A DNA stretch of 34,211 bases from JBKDZR01 sp047971485 (GTDB lineage Bacteria > Pseudomonadota > Alphaproteobacteria > Rhodobacterales > Rhodobacteraceae): positions 1 through 34,211 of the forward strand of contig JBKDZR010000117.1 in the NCBI GenBank assembly GCA_047971485.1, read 5' to 3'. The stretch's first letter is position 1. Each line of letters starts with the position of its first letter. The position numbers and the translations under genes are program-made. Below the pieces are notes generated by a model. It was not told the DNA's origin. It ran no database searches and was given only the letters and a program-made list of their open reading frames with translations. Positions 1-7,804 of this stretch are shown one piece after another.

Positions 1-1
1 C

Positions 2-109
2 GATCCGCAAGAGGCCGACCGCCACGCCCGCGCCCTGGCCGATTTCAGCCGTGATGAGCCGACGGAATGGGGCAAGGCCCTGCTCCGCAACGGTCGCGTC
101 ACCCCCTGA
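2..109 (+). CDS. C-terminal fragment of an unidentified protein
   Basis: An open frame enters from the left edge and ends in TGA at 107-109, giving about 35 residues ending in KALLRNGRVTP. It is hydrophilic, with an Arg/Ala-rich helix-like stretch (EADRHARALADF). The frame has the high-GC third positions of neighbouring genes and stops just before repeat copy 1, which supports a real 3' end. The start and most of the protein lie outside the window. I do not recognise the family. It would be convergent with trpB. Confidence 0.5.
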   Translation, partial: DPQEADRHARALADFSRDEPTEWGKALLRNGRVTP

Positions 110-163
110 CGGCCGCGCGCGCCCCCGGGCAGACCCGCACAAAAGCAGGGATCATATCAATGG

Positions 164-412
164 CCTTGGGGAATGACCGCTTTGAGGCCATTCTGACCGT
201 TGCCCCAGCAGAGCAAGCCGCGCCAGCGCCGGACCGGGGGCTGGCGCATCCAAAAGATGAACGCCCCGATTTATGGCAGCCGTGGTAGAGCGACCTGCGG
301 ACTTTGCACTGGCTACAGCCAGAGCGCCAGACCGGTGGGCCGCCCCAGTAATGGCGCGGCGCCCTTCGGGCTTGTCCCGCGCCAAAGGGATGAACGACAG
401 CTTTGTCCACAC
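164..412. repeat. Dispersed intergenic repeat, copy 1 (core 213-383)
   Basis: This is the first of three related non-coding segments in the window (others at 7525-7787 and 33834-34101). The core starts at GCAAGCCGCGCCAGCGCC and runs through GATTTATGG, GCCAGACCGGTGGGCCG and GGCGCGGCGCCC to CCGCGCC. It contains a hairpin at the left (GCGCCAGC paired with GCTGGCGC, 220-247) and a hairpin at the right (GCCC-TTC-GGGC, 361-371). The left flank (164-212, CCTTGGGGAATGACCGC) reappears inverted at the right end of copy 3. The right flank (392-410) resembles that of copy 2. The copy lies between two convergent gene ends. Short open frames on both strands are treated as chance. Confidence 0.85.
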
Positions 413-426
413 AACTGACTTCCGCA

Positions 427-449
427 AACAGCCATTGAAAATGGCCGTT
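427..449 (-). terminator. Possible trpB terminator hairpin
   Basis: On the minus strand AACGGCCATT and AATGGCTGTT pair over 10 bp (one G-U) around a three-base loop, about 20 bases beyond the trpB stop codon. There is no long T run after it, so it is a weak intrinsic terminator at best. It adjoins the flank of repeat copy 1. Confidence 0.4.
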
Positions 450-468
450 ATCCGCCGCCTGCCCTTCC

Positions 469-1701
469 TTAACCGCCGGTGTTGATCTCAACCCCAAGCG
501 CCTTGGCGACGGTGAAGATGTCCTTGTCGCCCCGCCCGCACATGTTCATGCAGATAATGTGATCCTTCGGCAGATCCGGCGCGATCTTGGCGACATGGGC
601 CAAGGCGTGGCAGGGCTCCAACGCCGGGATGATACCCTCGGTTTCGCAGCACAGGGTAAAGGCGGCCAGGGCCTCGCGGTCGGTGATCGAGACATACTCG
701 GCCCGGCCGATATCATGCAGCCAGGCATGTTCCGGCCCGATGCCCGGATAATCCAGCCCCGCCGAGATCGAAAACCCTTCGAGGATCTGGCCATCATCGT
801 CCTGCAACAGATAGGTCCGGTTGCCATGCAACACGCCCGGCCGCCCCCCAGTCAGTGAGGCACAGTGCTCCATCTTCGCATCCACACCCTTGCCGCCGGC
901 TTCAACCCCAATGATGCGCACCGATTTGTCATCAAGGAACGGGTAGAAAAGGCCCATGGCATTGGATCCGCCCCCGATCGCCGCGATCACCGTGTCAGGC
1001 AAACGCCCCTCGGCCTCCTGCATCTGGGCCTTGGCCTCGGTGCCGATGATCGCCTGAAAATCGCGGACCATGGCCGGATAGGGATGGGGGCCCGCCACTG
1101 TGCCAATGCAATAAAAGGTGTCGCGGACATTGGTCACCCAATCGCGCAGCGCATCGTTCATCGCATCCTTCAGCGTGCCACGCCCGGAGGTGACGGGCAC
1201 CACCTCAGCCCCCAGCAAACGCATGCGGAAGACGTTGGGGGCCTGGCGTTCCACATCATGGGCGCCCATGTAAACCACGCATTTCATGCCGAATTTTGCA
1301 CAAACCGTCGCCGTGGCCTCACCATGCTGGCCAGCGCCGGTTTCAGCGCTGATCCGGCTATTGCCCAGGCGCCGCGCCAGGATGATCTGGCCCAGCACGT
1401 TGTTGATCTTGTGGGCGCCGGTGTGGTTCAACTCATCACGCTTGAGGTAAACCTTGGCCCCGCCCAGCCGTTCCGTCAGCCGCTCGGCAAAGTAAAGCGG
1501 GCTGGGTCGGCCGACATAATGGGTCCAGAGATGATGCATCTCGGCCCAGAAGCTGTCATCGGTCTTGGCATGCTCGTACTGCTTTTCCAGTTCCAGGATC
1601 AGCGGCATCAGCGTTTCACTGACGAACCGGCCACCAAACCCGCCGAAGCGGCCGTTTTCATCCGGGCCGGACATGAAGCTGTTGATCAGATCTTCGGGCA
1701 T
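469..1701 (-). CDS. trpB: Tryptophan synthase beta chain
   Basis: This PLP enzyme condenses indole with L-serine to give tryptophan and works with TrpA in an alpha2beta2 complex in the cytosol. The product is 410 residues, the usual family length. The N-terminus carries the typical GRFGGFGGRFVSETL. The PLP lysine is about K98 in HTGAHKINN, and a glycine-rich phosphate-binding loop GGGSNAMG follows. The start at 1701 is chosen because MPEDLINSF begins the conserved region and AGGAAAGG lies a suitable distance upstream; the frame extends to 1797 without family similarity. It follows trpF after 73 bases; trpA is not in the window. Confidence 0.97.
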   Translation of the reverse strand: MPEDLINSFMSGPDENGRFGGFGGRFVSETLMPLILELEKQYEHAKTDDSFWAEMHHLWTHYVGRPSPLYFAERLTERLGGAKVYLKRDELNHTGAHKINNVLGQIILARRLGNSRISAETGAGQHGEATATVCAKFGMKCVVYMGAHDVERQAPNVFRMRLLGAEVVPVTSGRGTLKDAMNDALRDWVTNVRDTFYCIGTVAGPHPYPAMVRDFQAIIGTEAKAQMQEAEGRLPDTVIAAIGGGSNAMGLFYPFLDDKSVRIIGVEAGGKGVDAKMEHCASLTGGRPGVLHGNRTYLLQDDDGQILEGFSISAGLDYPGIGPEHAWLHDIGRAEYVSITDREALAAFTLCCETEGIIPALEPCHALAHVAKIAPDLPKDHIICMNMCGRGDKDIFTVAKALGVEINTGG

Positions 1702-1774
1702 GGCTGCGGTCCTTTCCTCTGGGCTGACCCCGATTAGAGCCAATGCGCGGCAGGGTAAAGACCGCCCCTTGCCT

Positions 1775-2428
1775 TCATTCCCCCCGCACGGCGGCACCGA
1801 AGGCCGCCATCAACGCCGGGTCCTTGATCCCCGGCGCGCTTTCAACCCCCGAGGACACATCCACCTGGCGCGCACCGGTCAGGCGGATCGCCTCGGCCAC
1901 ATTATCGGGGGTCAGGCCACCAGCCAGCATCCACGGCACCGGCCAGCGCCGACCCGCAACCAGCCGCCAGTCAAAGGCCACCCCATTGCCACCGGGCAGA
2001 TCCGCGCCGCGCGGCGGCTTGGCATCGACCAGCAGCATGTCGGCCACCGCGCCATAGGCATCCAGCGCCGGCAGATCCGCCGCATCGCGCAGCCCCACCG
2101 CCTTCATCACCGGCAGGCCGGTGCGGGCCTTGATCACGGCCACACGCTCGGGGCTTTCCTTGCCATGCAACTGCAAGATGTCGATGGGCACTGTGGCCAG
2201 GATTTCGTCCAGTGCACGATCATCGGCATCAACAACCAGTGCCACCTTGGCAATGCCCGGGGCCACATCCAGCGCCAACGCACGGGCCCCGGCCGGCGCG
2301 ATGTTGCGCGGGGACTTGGCAAAAAAAACAAACCCCAGATAAGATGCGCCGGCCCGTGTCGCAGCCAGCACATCCCTGGGTTGCGTCAAACCACAGAATT
2401 TGACGCGCACAGAGGCAGAAGACGACAC
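1775..2428 (-). CDS. trpF: Phosphoribosylanthranilate isomerase
   Basis: This TIM-barrel isomerase converts N-(5-phosphoribosyl)anthranilate to CdRP, the third step from chorismate to tryptophan. It has 217 residues, close to the family norm. The catalytic Cys is C12 in VKFCGLT and the catalytic Asp is about D135 in LLVDAK. The phosphate-binding loop GGNG and the C-terminal AGGLTPDNV are present. The start lies 3 bases beyond the lapA-like stop codon, so the two are probably co-transcribed, and trpB follows. This trpF-trpB order is common in alphaproteobacteria. Confidence 0.96.
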   Translation of the reverse strand: MSSSASVRVKFCGLTQPRDVLAATRAGASYLGFVFFAKSPRNIAPAGARALALDVAPGIAKVALVVDADDRALDEILATVPIDILQLHGKESPERVAVIKARTGLPVMKAVGLRDAADLPALDAYGAVADMLLVDAKPPRGADLPGGNGVAFDWRLVAGRRWPVPWMLAGGLTPDNVAEAIRLTGARQVDVSSGVESAPGIKDPALMAAFGAAVRGE

Positions 2429-2431
2429 CGG

Positions 2432-2773
2432 CTACTCAATCAGTGCCAGCACATCATCCTTGTGCATGTTCTTGTCGTTCTGAAGTTTTTTGACCTCAGC
2501 CGCCAAGACCGCCCGTTCGCGCCGTTCCCGCGCCGCCTGGGACCGGTATTTGGCCTCGCGCAGCCATTCGAACACCTCGCCAAGAACGAAACCCAACACC
2601 ATGAAGCCGAAAGCCACCACATAAAGCGGCAAATCCAAAGCGTAGTTGAACTTGGTAAACGGCACCAGATCCGGGGGTAGCAAGGTCAGGGTCACGACCT
2701 GCCGGTTGGCAAACCCGATGATCACCAGGGCCAGCGCGATCAGGGCGAGGATGAGGTATTTGATGGTTCGCAT
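2432..2773 (-). CDS. lapA: LapA-domain (DUF1049) membrane protein
   Basis: A 113-residue protein. A hydrophobic N-terminal helix (about residues 5-23) is followed by a short periplasmic loop and a second membrane helix (about 50-67, VVAFGFMVLGFVLGEVFEW). The cytoplasmic tail is rich in Arg, Lys and Glu and probably coiled-coil (about 70-105). This is the LapA layout. In E. coli LapA works with LapB in lipopolysaccharide quality control, but LapB is not seen here, so that role is inferred only. It sits between ihfB (10 bases upstream) and trpF (3 bases downstream), a typical Rhodobacterales arrangement. Confidence 0.85.
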   Translation of the reverse strand: MRTIKYLILALIALALVIIGFANRQVVTLTLLPPDLVPFTKFNYALDLPLYVVAFGFMVLGFVLGEVFEWLREAKYRSQAARERRERAVLAAEVKKLQNDKNMHKDDVLALIE

Positions 2774-2783
2774 GGCTCAGGTC

Positions 2784-3065
2784 TTATTTCCCGTTCAACC
2801 GTTCCCGCAGCAACTTGCCCGTCTTGAAGAAGGGCACGTGCTTTTCCTCGACATCGACCGATTCGCCAGTGCGCGGGTTACGCCCGGTTCTGGCATCGCG
2901 CTGCTTGACCGAAAAGGCGCCAAAGCCGCGCAACTCGACCCGGTCACCGCGGGCCATGGCCTCGATGATCTCTTCGAAAACGGTGTTCACCAGCCGCTCG
3001 ACATCCCGCTGGAACAGATGCGGATTTTCTTCGGCAATCGTCTGAATGAGTTCGGACCGGATCAT
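2784..3065 (-). CDS. ihfB: Integration host factor subunit beta
   Basis: A 93-residue DNA-bending protein of the HU/IHF family, which forms a heterodimer with IhfA and bends DNA in transcription, replication and recombination. The N-terminus MIRSELIQTIAEENPHL, the core RGDRVELRGFGAFSV and the beta-arm RTGRNPRTGESVDVEEK are characteristic of the beta chain; the conserved proline at the arm tip is in RNPRTG. It is the first gene after the rpsA terminator, so it probably has its own promoter in the AT-richer stretch 3066-3180. Confidence 0.96.
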   Translation of the reverse strand: MIRSELIQTIAEENPHLFQRDVERLVNTVFEEIIEAMARGDRVELRGFGAFSVKQRDARTGRNPRTGESVDVEEKHVPFFKTGKLLRERLNGK

Positions 3066-3280
3066 GACATCTTTCCCCGCATTCTTGTCGGTGTCGAAGG
3101 GTTAGGCCCAACTTATATGACAGTCAGGATTTTGGCGAAGAAAATTCGCCCTCATTTGATGGATTTTCTGGGCTAAACACCTGATTTCGCAAGGTGAACG
3201 AAGATCTGGGCCATTTGAGGCCCCGTTGTTGCCCCAATCCCGCCCAATCCCGCCCTGTTCCCGGGCAGTGATTCGGCATG

Positions 3281-3311
3281 AAAAAGGCGCCCCGGTCAGA
3301 TCCGGGACGCC
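3281..3311 (-). terminator. Rho-independent terminator of rpsA
   Basis: Read on the minus strand, GGCGTCCCGG and CCGGGGCGCC form a strong GC stem with a six-base loop, followed at once by TTTTT (3281-3285). It lies 21 bases after the rpsA stop codon and separates rpsA from the ihfB group. Confidence 0.9.
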
Positions 3312-3332
3312 CCTGAAACGTTCGGGATTGCC

Positions 3333-5009
3333 TTAGTCGCCTTTCAGCGCGGCCCCCAGGATGTCGCCCAGCGATGCGCCGCTGTCCGAGCTGCCATACT
3401 GCTGCACGGCCTCTTTTTCCTCGGCAATCTCGCGCGCCTTGATCGACAGACCCAAACGACGGGATTTCGCATCGACATTGGTGACCCGCACGTCGATCTT
3501 GTCGCCGATCTGGAAGCGCTCGGGGCGCTGTTCCGCACGGTCACGGGACAGATCAGAGCGGCGGATGAAGGATTTCATGCCTTCGTGTTCCACCTCGATC
3601 CCGCCATCTTCGATCGCAGTGACAGAAACGGTGACGATCGAGCCACGCTTGACGCCGGCCACGGCATCGGCGAACGGATCGCCTTCAACCGACTTGATCG
3701 ACAGCGAGATGCGTTCCTTGTCGGTATCGACTTCGGTGACCACGGCCTTGACCATGTCGCCCTTGCGATAATCGCCGATCACATCCTCGCCCCGGCCTTC
3801 CCAGGTCAGGTCAGACAGGTGAACCATGCCGTCGATGTCCTCGTCCAGACCAATGAACAGACCGAATTCGGTGATGTTCTTGACCTCGCCCTCGACAACG
3901 GTGCCTACTGGGTACTTCTCTTCGAAGACTTCCCACGGGTTGCGCATGGTCTGCTTGAGACCAAGGCTGACGCGGCGCTTGGCGCTGTCGATTTCCAGCA
4001 CCATGACCTGAACCTCCTGCGAGGTGGACACGATCTTGCCGGGATGGACGTTTTTCTTGGTCCAGGACATTTCCGAAACGTGGACCAGACCTTCGACACC
4101 GGGTTCCAGTTCGACGAACGCACCGTAATCGGTGATGTTGGTCACGCGACCGGCATGGACCGAGGCCAGCGGGAACTTGGCTTCGACCGTATCCCACGGA
4201 TCGTCCTGCAGCTGTTTCATGCCCAGGCTGATGCGGTGGGTTTCCTTGTTGATCTTGATGACCTGAACCTTGACGGTCTCGCCGATCGACAGGATTTCCG
4301 AGGGGTGGTTCACACGACGCCAGGCCATGTCGGTGACGTGCAGCAGCCCGTCAACACCGCCCAGATCGACGAAGGCACCGTATTCGGTGATGTTCTTGAC
4401 CACACCATCGACGGCATCGCCTTCGTTCAGCTGGGCAATCACCTCGGCGCGCTGTTCGGCACGGCTTTCTTCCAGGATGGCGCGGCGCGAAACAACGATG
4501 TTGCCACGACGGCGATCCATTTTCAGGATCTGGAACGGCTGTTTCAGACCCATCAGCGGGCCGGCATCGCGCACCGGGCGCACATCAACCTGGCTGCCGG
4601 GCAGGAAGGCCACGGCACCGCCCAGATCGACGGTGAACCCGCCCTTGACGCGGCCGAAAATCGCACCTTCGACACGGTTTTCGTCGGCATAGGCCTTTTC
4701 AAGGCGATCCCAGGCGGCCTCACGGCGGGCCATTTCGCGGCTGATGACAGCCTCGCCACGGGCATTCTCGACCTGGCGGAGGTACACTTCGACCTCATCA
4801 CCGATCTCGATTTCGGGGGCTTCGCCGGGATTTGCGAATTCTTTCAGATCAACGCGGCCTTCCATCTTGTAGCCCACGTCGATGATGGCCTGACCCGCCT
4901 CGATGGCGATCACGCGGCCTTTCACGACACTGCCCTCATCCGGGGTGTCGATCTCGAAGCTTTCGTTCAGGAGGGCTTCGAATTCCTCCATGGATGTGTT
5001 GCTAGCCAT
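3333..5009 (-). CDS. rpsA: 30S ribosomal protein S1
   Basis: S1 recruits and unfolds mRNA on the 30S subunit. The product is 558 residues with six S1 (OB-fold) repeats: two divergent N-terminal ones (about 30-180), then four canonical ones carrying GAFVDLG, GAFVELEPGVEGLVHVSEM and GLFIGLDEDIDGMVHLSDL. The start at 5009 (MASNTSMEEFEALLN) is preferred over an in-frame ATG 21 bases upstream: an AAGGA lies before 5009, the upstream ATG has no ribosome-binding site, and SMEEFEALLNESFE is the usual alphaproteobacterial beginning. It lies downstream of aroA-cmk, a widespread gene order. Confidence 0.97.
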   Translation of the reverse strand: MASNTSMEEFEALLNESFEIDTPDEGSVVKGRVIAIEAGQAIIDVGYKMEGRVDLKEFANPGEAPEIEIGDEVEVYLRQVENARGEAVISREMARREAAWDRLEKAYADENRVEGAIFGRVKGGFTVDLGGAVAFLPGSQVDVRPVRDAGPLMGLKQPFQILKMDRRRGNIVVSRRAILEESRAEQRAEVIAQLNEGDAVDGVVKNITEYGAFVDLGGVDGLLHVTDMAWRRVNHPSEILSIGETVKVQVIKINKETHRISLGMKQLQDDPWDTVEAKFPLASVHAGRVTNITDYGAFVELEPGVEGLVHVSEMSWTKKNVHPGKIVSTSQEVQVMVLEIDSAKRRVSLGLKQTMRNPWEVFEEKYPVGTVVEGEVKNITEFGLFIGLDEDIDGMVHLSDLTWEGRGEDVIGDYRKGDMVKAVVTEVDTDKERISLSIKSVEGDPFADAVAGVKRGSIVTVSVTAIEDGGIEVEHEGMKSFIRRSDLSRDRAEQRPERFQIGDKIDVRVTNVDAKSRRLGLSIKAREIAEEKEAVQQYGSSDSGASLGDILGAALKGD

Positions 5010-5426
5010 TAAGCTTACAGTTTCCTTCATTTCGGTTTTTCGGGCCGGGTGGTTGTCTCCACCGGTCTTGGTTTGGTCTTGCGCACAGGACGATCAGCGT
5101 AAAACAAGGAGGGCCGGTACGAACCCCGACCCTGCCCAAAATCACGTGTCACGGCTTCTGCGGCCTGTTCGACGCGCGCCATATACGCATTTCAACGCCG
5201 AAAAGCAAGGCCCTTGGGCCCAGACCGTTGCCTGCCCGGCTTCACGCGCTGGACAACAGCCCCCAGCACCCTGGTGGCCGCCCGCACCGCCGGATCAGCC
5301 CGGCAAACAGCGCCAGAGGCACCAGAAACCATACTGAAGCCATGAGCAGCCCGATCAGAATCCGCCCCAGTTCTTGGAACCGGCAAAGCCGTGACGAAAG
5401 CGCCGGTCGATGATCCGGCGGACGTG
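5010..5426. other. cmk-rpsA intergenic region
   Basis: 417 bases between the cmk stop codon and the rpsA start. S1 leaders are autoregulatory targets in other bacteria, and a leader could lie in 5010-5240, but I see no clear terminator or sigma-70 boxes. A small hydrophobic open frame at 5242-5343 is listed separately. Confidence 0.5.
5242..5343 (-). CDS. Possible small membrane peptide, 33 residues
   Basis: From an ATG at 5343 this frame gives MASVWFLVPLALFAGLIRR followed by a Cys/Gly/Pro-containing tail. It has one clear hydrophobic helix with a positively charged end, as in a single-pass small membrane protein. The frame stays open upstream (FQELGRILIGLL) but without an ATG or GTG start that I can defend, and no convincing ribosome-binding site is visible. 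It could equally be a decayed remnant of a longer gene. No family is recognised. Confidence 0.25.
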   Translation of the reverse strand: MASVWFLVPLALFAGLIRRCGRPPGCWGLLSSA

Positions 5427-6068
5427 TCAGGATCCCGAAATCCGGCGCAGACCTTCCGTGACCCGGGCCACGGCCTCGGCAACCGCCTGATCAATGCTCA
5501 GCGTCGAGGTATCCATCAACAGCGCATCGGCAGCCGCCCGCATTGGCGCGGTATCGCGCGCAGCATCACGGGCATCGCGGGCGCGCAGATCGACCAACAC
5601 ATCGGCATGGGTCAGGCCAGGGTTGGCCGGCGCCAGTTCGCGGAAGCGGCGCCGGGCGCGGGTGTCATCGCTGGCAGTGACATAAAGCTTCACCTCGGCC
5701 TCAGGGCAGATCACCGTGCCGATATCGCGCCCGTCCAGCACCGCCCCACCGACACGCCGGGCAAAATCGCGTTGAAATTCAAGCAGGGCCTGGCGGACCT
5801 CGGGCATGGCGGCAACCCGGCTGGCGGCCTGGCCCGCCGCAGCGCTGCGCAGATCGGTGCGGGCCAGATCTGCCGCGCTCAGCCCACGGGCCGCAGCCAG
5901 AGGGGCCTCGCCCTCGGCCACCCGCGCGCCCGTTGCCCGATAGAGCAACCCGGTGTCGAGATGGGCAAAGCCGAAGCGCTGCGCCAGTTCCCGCGCGATC
6001 GTGCCCTTGCCCGCCGCCGCCGGCCCATCAATGGCCACGGTAAAGCGCCTGTCCTTGTGGCCGCTCAT
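5427..6068 (-). CDS. cmk: Cytidylate kinase
   Basis: This enzyme phosphorylates CMP and dCMP with ATP in pyrimidine nucleotide metabolism. It has 213 residues. The P-loop GPAAAGKGT is at about 15-23, followed by the LDTGLLYRA substrate segment, the DGRDIGTVICPEAEVKLYVTA CMP-kinase signature, and the lid region TRARRRFREL. The start overlaps the aroA stop by 4 bases (ATGA), which indicates translational coupling. The aroA-cmk-rpsA order is conserved in many proteobacteria. Confidence 0.96.
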   Translation of the reverse strand: MSGHKDRRFTVAIDGPAAAGKGTIARELAQRFGFAHLDTGLLYRATGARVAEGEAPLAAARGLSAADLARTDLRSAAAGQAASRVAAMPEVRQALLEFQRDFARRVGGAVLDGRDIGTVICPEAEVKLYVTASDDTRARRRFRELAPANPGLTHADVLVDLRARDARDAARDTAPMRAAADALLMDTSTLSIDQAVAEAVARVTEGLRRISGS

Positions 6069-7417
6069 ACCGTTTCAGGTTCCGCGAAGACCGCCCCCAG
6101 AGATGTCATCAGCCCCTCGAAAATAGGAAAACTGGTGGCGATGGGGCCGGCATCATCCACCGTGACCGGGGATTTCGCCGCCATGCCGAGACACAGGAAA
6201 GACATGGCAATCCGGTGATCCAGCCGCGCCGCGCAGGTGCCGCCTCCGGGCACACCGCCCGCCCCCATGCCATGGACGATCAGCGTGTCCTCGTCTTCCT
6301 CGATGCGCACGCCGCAGGCCTCAAGACCCCGGGCCATCGCGTCGATCCGGTCGCTTTCCTTGACCCGCAACTCCTTGACCCCGCGCATCACCGTGGCGCC
6401 CTCGGCAAAGGCCGCGACAACCGACAGGATCGGGTATTCGTCGATCATCGAGGGGGCACGCTCGGGCGGCACCTCGATCCCCTTGAGGGCCGAGAACCGG
6501 ACGCGCAGGTCAGCCACGGGTTCGCCACCCTCTTCGCGTTCGTTCTCATAGGTCAGGTCGGCGCCCATCTCGCGCAGGGTGGTGAACAGGCCGGTGCGCG
6601 TCGGGTTCAGGCCGATATTCGGCACCAGGATGTCCGAGCCCTCGACGATCAGCGCCGCCACCACCGGAAACGCCGATGAGGACGGATCGCGCGGGACGGC
6701 GATCGTCTGGGGCTTCAACTCGGGCTGGCCGGTCAGGGTGATGACCCGGCCTTCGGGGGTGGCCTCGCTGGTGATCTGCGCGCCAAAGCCGGCCAGCATG
6801 CGCTCAGAATGATCACGGGTGGCCTCGGCCTCGATCACCACGGTCTGACCCGGCGCGTTCAGCCCCGCCAGCAGCACCGCCGACTTGACCTGAGCCGAGG
6901 GCACCGGCGTCGTGTAGCGCACCGGCAGGGGATCACGGGCGCCGATTACCGTCATGGGCAGGCGCCCCCCGGATCGGCCATGGCTGGTCGCGCCGAACAG
7001 GGCGATGGGATCGGTGATCCGCCGCATGGGGCGCGACCGCAGACTGGCGTCGCCAGTGAAGGTGGCGGTGATCGGCGTGGTTGCCATGGCCCCCATGATC
7101 AGACGCACACCCGTGCCGGAATTGCCGCAGTCAATCACATCCTCGGGCTCGGCAAAGCCCCCAACGCCGACACCCTGCACCGTCCAGGTGCCGGCCGCGT
7201 CGCGGGACACATCGGCGCCGAAGGCCTGCATGGCCTTGGCCGTGTCCAGCACGTCCTGGCCCTCCAGCAGACCCGTCACGCGGGTTTCACCCACCGCCAA
7301 CGCCCCCAGGATCAACGCCCGGTGGGAAATGGACTTGTCGCCAGGGATCTCGGCTGTGCCGCGCAGAGCGGCCGCGCGGCGGGCAGTCAGGGGGCGGGCG
7401 GGGCCATGGGCGCTCAT
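6065..7417 (-). CDS. aroA: 3-phosphoshikimate 1-carboxyvinyltransferase (EPSP synthase, class II type)
   Basis: This enzyme transfers the enolpyruvyl group of PEP to shikimate-3-phosphate in the shikimate pathway, feeding chorismate to the trp genes nearby. It has 450 residues. The substrate motifs are GDKSISHRALILGALA (about 26-41), RPMRRI, SAQVKSAVLLAGLN, DPSSSAFP, RAPSMIDEYPIL, KELRVKESDR and LDHRIAMSFL. The overall sequence resembles the class II (Agrobacterium CP4-like) enzymes. The active-site loop reads GNSGTGVRL, with Gly at the position where CP4 has Ala100. It overlaps cmk by 4 bases and is followed upstream by repeat copy 2. Confidence 0.97.
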   Translation of the reverse strand: MSAHGPARPLTARRAAALRGTAEIPGDKSISHRALILGALAVGETRVTGLLEGQDVLDTAKAMQAFGADVSRDAAGTWTVQGVGVGGFAEPEDVIDCGNSGTGVRLIMGAMATTPITATFTGDASLRSRPMRRITDPIALFGATSHGRSGGRLPMTVIGARDPLPVRYTTPVPSAQVKSAVLLAGLNAPGQTVVIEAEATRDHSERMLAGFGAQITSEATPEGRVITLTGQPELKPQTIAVPRDPSSSAFPVVAALIVEGSDILVPNIGLNPTRTGLFTTLREMGADLTYENEREEGGEPVADLRVRFSALKGIEVPPERAPSMIDEYPILSVVAAFAEGATVMRGVKELRVKESDRIDAMARGLEACGVRIEEDEDTLIVHGMGAGGVPGGGTCAARLDHRIAMSFLCLGMAAKSPVTVDDAGPIATSFPIFEGLMTSLGAVFAEPETV

Positions 7418-7524
7418 GTCATCCTCCGATGGGCGGTTCCTGCAGCGGGATAGGCCCGGCAGAGGGCGGACGCAAGATGCCCTTCAGGGCAGAGGCCCGG
7501 CAAGGCGGTTTGCGATTGTCCAGT

Positions 7525-7787
7525 CAGTGACCGGTTTGGGGCCATTCTGGCCTTAGCCACCAGCAGAGCAAGCCGCGCCAGCGCCGGACCGGGGGCTGGC
7601 GCATCCAACAGATGAACGGCGCGATTTATGGTGGCCGTGGTAGCGCGACCTTTAAGCGTTGCACTGCCTTCAGCCAGAGCGCCAGACCGGTGGGCCGCCC
7701 CAGTGATGGCGCGGCGCCCGTTCCGGGCTTGTCCCGCGCCAAGGGGATAAACGACAGCTCTGTCCGCAAAGCCAGGCTTGCAAAACA
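7525..7787. repeat. Dispersed intergenic repeat, copy 2 (core 7568-7740)
   Basis: Second copy of the family seen at 164-412, in the same orientation for both core and flanks. The left hairpin GCGCCAGC/GCTGGCGC, the GATTTATGG centre and GCCAGACCGGTGGGCCG are retained. The right hairpin is longer here (GCCCG-TTC-CGGGC, 7716-7728), which changes the length by an amount not divisible by three and shifts any reading frame. The left flank GTGACCGGTTTGGGGCCATTCTGG matches copy 1, and the right flank GTCCGCAAAGCC is found inverted at the left of copy 3. It fills most of the 387-base gap between aroA and trmB. Confidence 0.85.
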
Positions 7788-7804
7788 ACAGGCAGAACGC
7801 CGGG

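Noticed and set aside
200..418. Short open frames inside the three repeats, one giving a shared SQSARPVGRP-like peptide
   Set aside because: Most base differences between copies change the amino acid, copy 2 has a length change that shifts the frame, no ribosome-binding site precedes the shared ATG, and the opposite strand is equally open. The conservation is better explained at nucleotide level.
3233..3262. Short tandem repeat CCCAATCCCGCC
   Set aside because: Only two to three units between rpsA and ihfB; too small to assign a function.
3585..5012. 475-codon open frame antisense to rpsA
   Set aside because: It is the complement of the strongly conserved S1 repeats.
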